Below, in pieces: positions 1 through 5,782 of a stretch of 7,431 bases of DNA. The DNA comes from Methanolinea sp. (GTDB lineage: Archaea > Halobacteriota > Methanomicrobia > Methanomicrobiales > Methanospirillaceae), in contig DUGV01000071.1 in NCBI GenBank assembly GCA_013331225.1, positions 1 through 7,431 on the forward strand, in the 5' to 3' direction. The first letter of the stretch is position 1. Every line of letters starts with the position of its first letter. A program made the position numbers and the translations under genes. The notes beneath the pieces were generated by a model, which saw only the letters and a program-made list of their open reading frames with translations, was not told the DNA's origin and searched no databases.

Positions 1-79
1 TTTTGGGGTCGGCGGCTTCCGTCAGGATTGTTTTCCATACCTATGTGCACTGGTCAGAATTGGTCCCTGCCCGGGGTGG

Positions 80-1255
80 ATGGCATTGACGGCACCCCCG
101 AGATTCTGCACGGCTTGCGGGGCACCCCTCTCCCCTGGTGCCCGGTTCTGCGAGCAGTGCGGGCAGCAAGTAGAGGAAGTTGTTCCGGTCCCCTTTCCGG
201 TTCATATCCCGCAAATCCCGGCCGTTATCCCGTTTGGGACCATGAAGACCGGGATATTCTCCTTCAAAGATCTTGTCCTGGTGATCACCGCAGACTCCCT
301 TGTTGCCGTAGTCCCGGTCGGCACAGTTGCCGGGGAGCTCAACAGGGTCCAGGAAGAGATTTCTGCGACGCTTGAAGAGACAGGAATAGCGGCCCGGGAC
401 TTCTGGGAGGTATCAGCGCACATCTCGCCCGGTCTCCCCCGTGCATACCTCACCCCGCGGAAGGTGCCGGTCACGCTCCTGAACGAGGTCCGTTCCATCC
501 GGACCCGGCTCGGACTCGATCAGGCTCCGTGGTTACGGTATGCGAGGATGACTCCGGCGGAGATCATGACAGAGAGCCCGGATTCCCGCATCACTGCCCG
601 GGGCGAGATCCTCTATGTTCGGGGAGAGGACCAGGTCGCGGACCGATATGGGGAAGATCTCCTGGTGATCCGTACCAGGGACCGGGAAGACCGCTACCGA
701 TTCTCCGTGGGGAGCTACTACCCGGCTCGCTCGACGCTCATCTCCATGCTCGAACACTGGCAGCTTCCGGCTCTGCCGGGGGAACAGATCCAGAGCATCG
801 TCCCGGCCTGCTTTGAGCCCGGGCCAAAAGACTTTGATTTCCAGTATGTCTTCAACCTGCTCTTTACCGACCGGCGGCTCATCCTTGCCACCACTTCGGG
901 GACCGACGAAGAGGTCGAACGCCAAGGGACTGCGTATATGGAAAAGGTTGGGCAAATGGCAACGCAGCAGGGAATGTCACCTGAAGCGTTTGGCGCGGCC
1001 TCGGAGTGGCGGGACGCCCCATGGCAGGAGTTCCGACAGCATTCTGTCCATGAGATCCTTGATTCAGACGGTGTAAACTTTTTTATTCCCCATTCCATCC
1101 TGAAAGGAGTATCCTACAAGCCAGGCAGGAGACCGGCGCTCACCCTTTCCCTGCCAGAACATACCCTGACTCTGGAAGCGGATCCCCTGTTTAGTCCCGG
1201 ACCTCTTCGGGCTGCCCAGGCTTCGCTCCGGGGGGTTCTTTCCATCACGATCTGA
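80..1255 (+). CDS. Zinc-ribbon protein with two PH-like modules
   Basis: Predicted soluble cytoplasmic protein of 391 residues; its biochemical role is unknown. The N-terminus is a zinc ribbon with C10, C13, C24 and C27 (CTAC and CEQC), followed by a Pro/Val-rich linker (about 31-55). Two similar modules follow. Module 1 (about 60-225) has a strand ending ADSL, an acidic helix (85-102), an APW at 149-151, then MTPAEIMTESPDS (157-169). Module 2 (about 255-391) has TDRRLIL (263-269), a helix (275-298), APW again at 313-315, then EIL and a strand FFIPHSI (334-340). The TDRR-L-I-L and IPxSxI pattern is typical of bacterial-type PH-like domains; that assignment is by eye. The MTPAEIMTESPDS segment matches the protein at 6344-6931. 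The ATG at 80 starts right before the ribbon; a G-rich GGGGTGG abuts it, too close to be a normal ribosome binding site. No signal peptide or membrane helix is seen. The 3' end converges on the next gene. Confidence 0.9.
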   Translation: MALTAPPRFCTACGAPLSPGARFCEQCGQQVEEVVPVPFPVHIPQIPAVIPFGTMKTGIFSFKDLVLVITADSLVAVVPVGTVAGELNRVQEEISATLEETGIAARDFWEVSAHISPGLPRAYLTPRKVPVTLLNEVRSIRTRLGLDQAPWLRYARMTPAEIMTESPDSRITARGEILYVRGEDQVADRYGEDLLVIRTRDREDRYRFSVGSYYPARSTLISMLEHWQLPALPGEQIQSIVPACFEPGPKDFDFQYVFNLLFTDRRLILATTSGTDEEVERQGTAYMEKVGQMATQQGMSPEAFGAASEWRDAPWQEFRQHSVHEILDSDGVNFFIPHSILKGVSYKPGRRPALTLSLPEHTLTLEADPLFSPGPLRAAQASLRGVLSITI

Positions 1256-1256
1256 A

Positions 1257-1292
1257 TTTTTTTAAAAAGATCCTGCAGGAAATCGTTTTTTT
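1257..1292 (+). terminator. T-run stop after the 391-aa gene
   Basis: Two runs of seven T (1257-1263 and 1286-1292) follow the TGA stop almost directly. Archaeal transcription commonly ends at such T-rich tracts without needing a hairpin. This fits a monocistronic transcript ending before the convergent gene. Confidence 0.5.
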
Positions 1293-1371
1293 GGGATTTT
1301 ACTACCCGAACGAGGAGACCGGGCATTATGCTGACCGTCCCGTCACCGGCGAAGAGGTCTTCATTGTTTTG

Positions 1372-1390
1372 AAAAATCCCGGCACACCGG
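1372..1390 (-). terminator. Hairpin plus T5, end of the 220-aa gene
   Basis: Read on the minus strand, a small stem (CCGG, loop TGTG, CCGG; 1379-1390) is followed by a run of five T (1372-1376). It lies about 80 bases past the stop codon of the minus-strand gene that ends at 1470. The stem is short, so this is a candidate only. The rest of the gap 1293-1469 holds no gene I can support. Confidence 0.3.
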
Positions 1391-1469
1391 CATGATTGGC
1401 AGAAGGAACCACAGGGATGCTGATGGTGAGAGCGGCGTGGCTATGGAGTATGACTGCCATTATATCCGT

Positions 1470-2132
1470 TCACCACCGTTTTTCCCGGTAACGCGCTTTA
1501 GGGGCGTATTTTTTCACGAGTGTTTTGACCTGCTCGAAATTTTCGGGGGTGCAGTAGAGGGCGAACGGGAAAATAAGCGCTTTCCTGTAGAAGACGAGGG
1601 ACCGCTCCCGGGGATATATGGTGACGCTCTTCACTTCGGCCCAGCTCATGAAGTCCATCTCGCGACTTATATTGATCATGCTCCCCCCTGCTCCTGCCAG
1701 CGAACCTCCGATCGCGGTCCCTGCAAGAGTTGCGCGGTTGATGGCTTTAGACTCCTTTCCGGCCCGGTAGCCGATACCTTCCGGGGTGACGGCGAAATCC
1801 GTTGTGAGGCCCCCCTTCGTGAAGAACTGGATGGCAGCAGCGATGATCAGGCCGAGAACGATGATGAACACTGCCGTTGCGATGACATAAGGCGCGAGCA
1901 TTATCGCAGACTCCACATCGAGGATGAGGAGGAGAACCATGACGAAGAGGAACCCGACCCCGAAGACCATGATCAGCTGGGTTACCACTGGCCGGCTGGA
2001 GATGACCCGGGCTTTTGCTGTCCAGAACAGGGCTTCCTCCCGACTTGCGTCCTGTCCCTGTTTCATCCCGCATGATGGGCAGAAGGTTGCCCCTTCCTTC
2101 ATGTCTGCTCCGCACGCTGCACAGGTTGGCAT
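1470..2132 (-). CDS. Zinc-ribbon, two-helix membrane protein with PH-like domain
   Basis: Protein of 220 residues, function unknown. The N-terminal zinc ribbon has C4, C7, C18 and C21. A short linker leads to two strongly hydrophobic helices (about 50-72 and 76-104), then a cytoplasmic domain (about 109-212) with the pattern strand, Gly/Ala-rich hydrophobic stretch (135-152), SRExDFxxWxExxSV, beta strands, and LYCTxENxEQV (192-202) leading into a final helix. This last part resembles a PH-like fold. With two helices, ribbon and PH-like domain would lie on the same side of the membrane. The same domain occurs without the helices in the divergent neighbour at 2364-2840, so they are paralogs. 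The ATG at 2132 is preceded by GGAG then GATCC (2138-2146), close to the archaeal Shine-Dalgarno consensus, which fixes the start. Confidence 0.9.
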   Translation of the reverse strand: MPTCAACGADMKEGATFCPSCGMKQGQDASREEALFWTAKARVISSRPVVTQLIMVFGVGFLFVMVLLLILDVESAIMLAPYVIATAVFIIVLGLIIAAAIQFFTKGGLTTDFAVTPEGIGYRAGKESKAINRATLAGTAIGGSLAGAGGSMINISREMDFMSWAEVKSVTIYPRERSLVFYRKALIFPFALYCTPENFEQVKTLVKKYAPKARYREKRW

Positions 2133-2183
2133 TGGATCGCTCCTTTATCCAGTATGTGTTTTCCATAAGGTAAAAAAAGGGCA

Positions 2184-2191
2184 CATATATC
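2184..2191 (-). promoter_or_regulatory. TATA-like box for the 220-aa gene
   Basis: The minus strand reads GATATATG here. A start of transcription about 26 bases downstream (near 2160) would give a 5' leader of about 28 bases that contains the GGAG ribosome binding site. The box is nearly palindromic, so it could in principle also serve the plus strand. Confidence 0.45.
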
Positions 2192-2363
2192 CAGGGAAAG
2201 GAGGTTCCCTCCGTAAGATCCTGTACCTGTCCCTCATCCATTGCGAGGTTCCAACTGCGGGAAGGGCAGGAAACGAGCAGGCTGGCTCTACTCCAAGCGT
2301 CCCCCCGGGATGTAACCTTTGCATGCCAAATCATTTTTCATGCCACAGGTCCACATCATCCGC

Positions 2364-2840
2364 ATGCCGTTCTGCACCTCCTGCGGACAGCAGCTTGCTG
2401 ACACCGACCGCTTCTGCACCTCCTGCGGGGCTCCCATGGAGCCAGCGGATAAGCCTGCCCCATCACCCGCCGATACGAAAGAGATCCGGTGGACCAACAG
2501 TGTCCTCGGCATGACCTCAGACTTCTTCGTGAATCTTGAAGGGGCGGGGCAGGAAGCATCGAAAAAGACCAGTACTGTCAATACAGGAATAGCCGTTGCA
2601 GGCGGCCTCCTTGGGAGCCTGTCCGCGGCAGGGGGCGGGATGATTGTCAAGAGCAGGGAGAACGATTTCATCAGGTGGAATGAGACACGGAGCGTTGCCC
2701 TCAACCGGAAGAAGAAAACGGTGACGGTAACCCGAAAATCCCTAATCTTCCCTATCAGGCTCTATTGCACAGAGGAAAACTACGAGCAGGTCGCCGCGTT
2801 CATCAGGCAGCACGTGAACCCTGTTCTCATCAAGGAATAA
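2364..2840 (+). CDS. Zinc-ribbon protein with PH-like domain, soluble paralog
   Basis: Protein of 158 residues, function unknown. The zinc ribbon (C4, C7, C18, C21) is followed by a Pro-rich linker (about 25-42) and a domain (about 46-152) that aligns without gaps to residues 112-201 of the divergent neighbour at 1470-2132. Shared landmarks are DFxV (53-56), a Gly/Ala-rich hydrophobic stretch (74-95), SRExDF (97-102), RKxLIFP (124-130) and LYCTxENxEQV (133-143). By eye about 40 of roughly 98 positions are identical. Unlike the neighbour it has no pair of membrane helices. I chose the ATG at 2364 because it puts the first ribbon cysteine at residue 4, as in two other proteins here; in-frame ATGs at 2319 and 2340 would add 15 or 8 residues of unlikely sequence. 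No strong ribosome binding site precedes it, so it may be leaderless. Confidence 0.85.
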   Translation: MPFCTSCGQQLADTDRFCTSCGAPMEPADKPAPSPADTKEIRWTNSVLGMTSDFFVNLEGAGQEASKKTSTVNTGIAVAGGLLGSLSAAGGGMIVKSRENDFIRWNETRSVALNRKKKTVTVTRKSLIFPIRLYCTEENYEQVAAFIRQHVNPVLIKE

Positions 2841-2903
2841 CAGGGTGAGGAGACCAATCCCCCCAACACGCGATGTGCACTGCAGTCCAGCCATATCAGG
2901 ATG

Positions 2904-2932
2904 CGAGGGGTAATGCTACTCTCGGTTTTTTT
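2904..2932 (+). terminator. Hairpin and T7 after the 158-aa gene
   Basis: CGAGGG (2904-2909) can pair with CTCTCG (2919-2924), one pair being G-U, across a nine-base loop, and is followed after one G by seven T (2926-2932). It sits 64 bases past the stop codon and looks like a classical stem plus T-run stop. It would separate this gene from the protease gene downstream, although the T-rich tract could instead be part of a promoter for that gene. Confidence 0.5.
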
Positions 2933-3048
2933 ATTCACCTGCCGTTCCGGGGATACCTGAAAACAGCGCATTCGTGCAGTTGCGGTCCAGGGATCATATC
3001 AGGCCGTTCCGTTTCGCAGCGGTTATCACGTGCCGGAAAATACCGGTA

Positions 3049-3867
3049 ATGGGAATGTCCGGCCTCCTTGTCCTTGCCATTGCGCCGGCGATATTTATCC
3101 TCTGCTACTTCTACTTGCGGGACCGCTACGAGCCAGAACCTCTCGGCTGGGTAGTGAAGGTCTTCCTGGTCGGCGCCATCATGGTGATACCAGCCGCTCT
3201 GATCGAGACCCCGTTCCCCTCCGGCCTCCTCACCGCGGTCTTCGTTGCTCCCATTGTTGAGGAGTCACTCAAGTTCGCAGCGGTCTATTTCACCGTGTAT
3301 CGTGACGAGGAATTTGATGAGCCGGTGGACGGGATTGTCTACGCCTCGGCTGCAGCCCTCGGGTTTGCTATGCTTGAGAACGTGATGTACGTAATGGAGG
3401 GCGGGGTTGCCGTTGGAATCGTCCGGGCCGTGGTCTCGGTCCCTGCCCATGCCCTTTTTTCCTCAATCTGGGGCTACAGCCTCGGTATCGCCCGGTTCAG
3501 GCATGAGAAGGACCGGCTGTTCCTGATTGCCATTGGCCTTGCCGGGGCGATGGCCTTCCACGGCATTTTCAACCTCATGGCATCGGATTCCGAGCTGCTT
3601 GGCCTGATCGTGATCCTCGTCCTGCTGGTCCCGGGAGGGTGGTGGCTGGCCCATCGGCACATCGGCCATGCCCATGCGCATCCGGCATCGGCGCAATTTC
3701 TCACCGGGAAACGAGCGCCACCCAAGGAATCCCCCGGAATACCGGGAGCAGGTATTCCCCGGGAGCGGGGCTCCCTTTCAAGCGGTTATTGTACCAAATG
3801 TGGAAATCCACTCTCACCTGACACAAAGTTTTGCGGGATGTGCGGGGAACCAGTGGAGCGGGTCTGA
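3049..3867 (+). CDS. prsW: PrsW-family intramembrane protease with C-terminal zinc ribbon
   Basis: Predicted glutamic-type intramembrane protease of 272 residues. The family's studied bacterial member, PrsW of Bacillus subtilis, cuts an anti-sigma factor; archaeal substrates are unknown. About seven hydrophobic segments are visible. Family landmarks are RDRYEPEP (24-31) after the first helix, EExxK (E71, E72, K75), DGIVY then GFAMLEN (94-98 and 105-111), H134 in PAHALFSSIWG, and H171 in FHGIFN. After the last helix comes a histidine cluster, HRHIGHAHAH (202-211), then a Pro/Gly-rich linker and a zinc ribbon with C248, C251, C262 and C265 at the very C-terminus. The ribbon is an addition to the PrsW core. 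I chose ATG 3049 (or 3055, two codons later) because the first helix starts there; an in-frame GTG at 2974 would add 25 polar residues. No clear ribosome binding site is present. Family assignment is firm; the symbol is by homology only. Confidence 0.9.
   Translation: MGMSGLLVLAIAPAIFILCYFYLRDRYEPEPLGWVVKVFLVGAIMVIPAALIETPFPSGLLTAVFVAPIVEESLKFAAVYFTVYRDEEFDEPVDGIVYASAAALGFAMLENVMYVMEGGVAVGIVRAVVSVPAHALFSSIWGYSLGIARFRHEKDRLFLIAIGLAGAMAFHGIFNLMASDSELLGLIVILVLLVPGGWWLAHRHIGHAHAHPASAQFLTGKRAPPKESPGIPGAGIPRERGSLSSGYCTKCGNPLSPDTKFCGMCGEPVERV
3736..3775 (+). repeat. Two tandem hairpins at the protease-ribbon junction
   Basis: GGAATACC (3736-3743) and GGTATTCC (3751-3758) form a perfect eight-base inverted repeat with a seven-base loop. 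GGGAGC (3761-3766) and GCTCCC (3770-3775) form a second, six-base stem with a three-base loop, followed by TTT. Both lie inside the coding region for the Pro/Gly linker that joins the membrane protease to its zinc ribbon. Confidence 0.6.
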
Positions 3868-3884
3868 ACGTACGTCCCGGGCTA

Positions 3885-3900
3885 CCTGCGCCCCTGCAGG
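3885..3900. repeat. Small inverted repeat between convergent genes
   Basis: CCTGC (3885-3889) and GCAGG (3896-3900) flank a six-base loop in the 36-base gap between the protease gene and the TPR lipoprotein gene. It may help end transcription from either side, but no T-run follows on either strand. Confidence 0.25.
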
Positions 3901-3903
3901 CCT

Positions 3904-4404
3904 TCAGATAGTGCCCATCATGACCTCGTTGGCAATCCGGTAGGAGAGATTTGCCTCTTCCAGCCGGTTTTCCACAGTGAGAAGGTCGCCCCTCATTATC
4001 AGCGACTGGAAGAGCGTGACGACCTGGTCCTGGTTCTGCGGCGCAATGGCGATGGCATGGTCTAAGCTCTCCATTGCACCCCGATGGTCACCGGTTGCAT
4101 TCCGCGCAAGAGCCTGGTAGTAATATGCATCGCTGCAATTGGGGCAGAGTGCGATGGCACGGGAAAACGATGCCCTGGACTCTTCATCCCTCCCAAGGAG
4201 CGCAAGCGACAGTCCCCTGTTCTTCCATGCGTGGTGCGAGTCAGGATCGAGCGCAATGGCCCGATCGAAAGCTGCCACTGCCTCGTCGTATTGCCCCATG
4301 GTGTGGTGGGTCTCCCCCCGCTGGTTCCACTCTTCCGCGGTGGTAATGCAACCGGCAGAGAGGAGGAGGAGCACGAGCATGAGAGCGGAGAGTGGGGTGT
4401 GCAT
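3904..4404 (-). CDS. Exported TPR lipoprotein
   Basis: Protein of 166 residues. The N-terminus is a lipoprotein signal: a short start, a Leu-rich hydrophobic core (7-15) and the lipobox LSAGC, with C19 as the likely lipid-modified residue after cleavage, so the rest is expected outside the cell membrane. Three tetratricopeptide repeats follow (about 25-58, 59-92 and 93-126), each with the G-Y/x-x-x-A and DP-type end pattern, and a degenerate fourth (127-160). TPRs form a helical scaffold for protein binding; the partner is unknown. Repeat 2 ends in CPNC (87-90) where DPN is usual, giving a possible disulfide or metal site. The ATG at 4404 places the hydrophobic core directly after the start; the in-frame TTG at 4431 would add nine polar residues. 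GAGGG lies only one base upstream of the ATG. It converges on the protease gene with a 36-base gap. Confidence 0.88.
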   Translation of the reverse strand: MHTPLSALMLVLLLLSAGCITTAEEWNQRGETHHTMGQYDEAVAAFDRAIALDPDSHHAWKNRGLSLALLGRDEESRASFSRAIALCPNCSDAYYYQALARNATGDHRGAMESLDHAIAIAPQNQDQVVTLFQSLIMRGDLLTVENRLEEANLSYRIANEVMMGTI

Positions 4405-4479
4405 ACCCTCATTCTGCGATTCGGGGTTCAATCAAGGTTTCGGCAAGGGGACTGTGCGGCATTCGGGTTCGAAAAAACC

Positions 4480-4489
4480 TATTTATTTT
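4480..4489 (+). promoter_or_regulatory. TATA box for the TM2-like gene, leaderless start
   Basis: TATTTATTTT is preceded by a purine tract GAAAAAA (4471-4477) that fits a TFB recognition element. Its centre is 25 bases upstream of the ATG at 4509, the distance at which archaeal transcription starts, so the mRNA would begin at or next to the start codon. The reverse strand of the same tract (AAAATAAATA) could drive the divergent TPR lipoprotein gene with a leader of about 50 bases. Confidence 0.65.
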
Positions 4490-4508
4490 CGCATTTCGAT
4501 TGGGTACC

Positions 4509-4949
4509 ATGGCACAATTTTGTGAGTCATGTGGAGCCCGGATCAAGGAGGGGGACAAGTTCTGCGAACAGTGCGGGGCGATCGTTCCCGGTCCTGCAGG
4601 TGTGCCGCAGGCGCAAGGAGCACCCGGAGAGGTCGCACACCCCCCCAAGAACCCAACCCTGGCCCTTATCCTCTCATTTTTCTTCTCTGGCCTGGGGCAG
4701 ATCTACAACGGCGATACCCTGAAAGGCGTAGCGATATACTTCGGGACGTTGATCGGGGCCCTCCTCTTCATCGTACCGGGAATAATTGTCTGGATATACG
4801 GCGTCTATGATGCCTATACCACGGCAAAGAAAATGAATGAGGGGACAGTGCCTTATAAGAAAACCAACACTCTGTTCATGATCGGGTTCGTGGTGATGGT
4901 CCTGGTGATTGGCGGAATCGTGCTTATCATGAGCCTGGCGCTGGTGTAG
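4509..4949 (+). CDS. Zinc-ribbon TM2-like membrane protein
   Basis: Membrane protein of 146 residues. The N-terminal zinc ribbon (C5, C8, C19, C22) is followed by a Pro/Gly/Ala linker (25-47) and a TM2-like unit. Its hallmarks are KNPTLALILSFFFSGLGQIYNG (given by position: 47-68, with GLGQIYNG at 61-68), then a long hydrophobic stretch 71-100 ending in the DAY motif. A third helix spans about 122-144. TM2 proteins are widespread small membrane proteins without a settled biochemical role. The ATG at 4509 sits 25 bases from a strong TATA box, which decides the start and suggests a leaderless mRNA. The 18 bases coding for FCEQCG match those of the first gene in the window at 17 positions. It ends 19 bases before the end of the convergent gene. 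Confidence 0.9.
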   Translation: MAQFCESCGARIKEGDKFCEQCGAIVPGPAGVPQAQGAPGEVAHPPKNPTLALILSFFFSGLGQIYNGDTLKGVAIYFGTLIGALLFIVPGIIVWIYGVYDAYTTAKKMNEGTVPYKKTNTLFMIGFVVMVLVIGGIVLIMSLALV

Positions 4950-4960
4950 GACATGGCCAC

Positions 4961-4966
4961 TTTTTT
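4961..4966 (+). terminator. T6 tract after the TM2-like gene
   Basis: Six T lie 11 bases past the stop codon, in the 19-base gap to the convergent gene. A short T-rich stop is usual in archaea, but no stem precedes it. The opposite strand shows only an A-run here, so the convergent gene must end its transcript elsewhere, perhaps inside this gene. Confidence 0.35.
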
Positions 4967-4968
4967 CT

Positions 4969-5544
4969 CTACCCCTCTTCGTATCTGACCCGCTCCCCGA
5001 GCACGGCCCGTAGAACCTTGACGGCGTGCCAGGCAACCGGGCCGGTGAGATCGAAGATACACTTTTTACTCGTGGATGAGATGGTCATCAGGTCCCAGGC
5101 AGTGTCGGACTGGATCTGCTCGATAACAACCGAGATTATCTCCTCGGTCCTCATAACTATGAGCCCCTGAACCAAATCACTGCGACACTCTGCAACCGCG
5201 GAAAGGAGCGGCTCGGAACACCAGTCCCACGACACGACAGCCTCTTTCCCATCCCTCAGATTTTCCACGTTCTGCAGCCAGGCATTGTCGAGCCTGTTTC
5301 TCAGATCCTCAACCTCGGCTGTAAAATAGTCAGGAAGCCGGTATATACGCAGTTCTCCCGGGAAAACCTCCATCACGGCAAGGGCCCTTCCTGCGCCAAG
5401 CAGACCTTCGTGGAGCTCGAGAAGCGGGATAGCCTGACAGCCTGAGTTCACATCCGTGTTCGGATCTTTCGCATGTCCGCACTCCTCGCAGAACCGTGAG
5501 TCGGGGGAGATCTGTGCACCGCACCACTTACAGAATAAAGGCAT
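4969..5544 (-). CDS. Zinc-ribbon protein with possible PH-like C-terminal domain
   Basis: Soluble protein of 191 residues that I do not recognise beyond its zinc ribbon (C5, C8, C19, C22; CKWC and CEEC). Residues 40-70 look like beta strands (LELHEGLLG, ALAVMEV, ELRIYRL), followed by a charged helix (about 75-98), a Trp pair WDW (106-108) and a second alpha/beta part (120-191). The C-terminal end, strand KKCIFDL (160-166), then a helix ending VLGERVRYEE (181-190), resembles LLGERLVLQE (185-194) closing the protein at 6344-6931, so the two may share a distantly related fold. Three non-ribbon cysteines (C36, C109, C120) and C162 are present. No signal peptide or membrane helix is seen. The ATG at 5544 has AAAGGA (5551-5556) six bases upstream on the minus strand, a fair ribbosome binding site. 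Confidence 0.87.
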   Translation of the reverse strand: MPLFCKWCGAQISPDSRFCEECGHAKDPNTDVNSGCQAIPLLELHEGLLGAGRALAVMEVFPGELRIYRLPDYFTAEVEDLRNRLDNAWLQNVENLRDGKEAVVSWDWCSEPLLSAVAECRSDLVQGLIVMRTEEIISVVIEQIQSDTAWDLMTISSTSKKCIFDLTGPVAWHAVKVLRAVLGERVRYEEG

Positions 5545-5578
5545 GGGAATTCCTTTCCAGCGGTAGGGTGCTCAAGGC

Positions 5579-5587
5579 TCATAAAGA
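5579..5587 (-). promoter_or_regulatory. TATA-like box for the 191-aa gene
   Basis: The minus strand reads CTTTATGAG here. Transcription starting about 26 bases downstream, near 5557, would give a leader of about a dozen bases that still includes AAAGGA (5551-5556). The box is weak, so this is tentative. Confidence 0.3.
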
Positions 5588-5626
5588 GAGGAGATATCGT
5601 CCTGGAGTGTCGGGTGGTTAGCCGAA

Positions 5627-5680
5627 GGAGTATGCATTTGTCATCTTTGCTCACTTCTTGGTATACTCCACCAATGACAA
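5627..5680. repeat. Interleaved inverted repeats
   Basis: GGAGTATGC (5627-5635) pairs with GTATACTCC (5661-5669) over nine positions with one G-U. TTGTCAT (5638-5644) pairs perfectly with ATGACAA (5674-5680). The two pairs cross each other rather than nest, as in a pseudoknot, so either one or both could form in RNA. Confidence 0.5.
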
Positions 5681-5720
5681 TTTCGACCAACATGCCGATT
5701 TACCGGCTTGTTTGTTTCAG

Positions 5721-5782
5721 GTGTCGGAGTTTCGGGCCTTTTTCCTGCCAGTCCAGAATTCGCCGGGGCAGCACTCCGACAC
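5721..5782. repeat. Perfect ten-base inverted repeat
   Basis: GTGTCGGAGT (5721-5730) and ACTCCGACAC (5773-5782) are exact reverse complements 42 bases apart. Inside, CTGCC (5745-5749) can pair with GGCAG (5767-5771), next to the outer stem. GTGTCGG also occurs at 5607-5613. Confidence 0.6.

Noticed and set aside
1385..1420. FCQSC on the minus strand past the stop of the 220-aa gene, resembling half a zinc ribbon
   Set aside because: The other half is missing with the right spacing and the Gly after the last Cys is Arg. One such short match is expected by chance in this much non-coding sequence.
1392..2075. A 227-codon open frame on the plus strand
   Set aside because: It lies opposite the well-supported zinc-ribbon membrane protein gene; the product is full of Asp, Glu and His repeats typical of an antisense shadow.
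2197..2205. A perfect ribosome-binding-like AAAGGAGGT on the plus strand
   Set aside because: No plausible start codon follows at the right distance, and it lies inside the promoter zone of the divergent gene.
2974..3048. An upstream GTG start for the protease
   Set aside because: It would add 25 polar residues before the first membrane helix, unlike PrsW proteins, and has no ribosome binding site.
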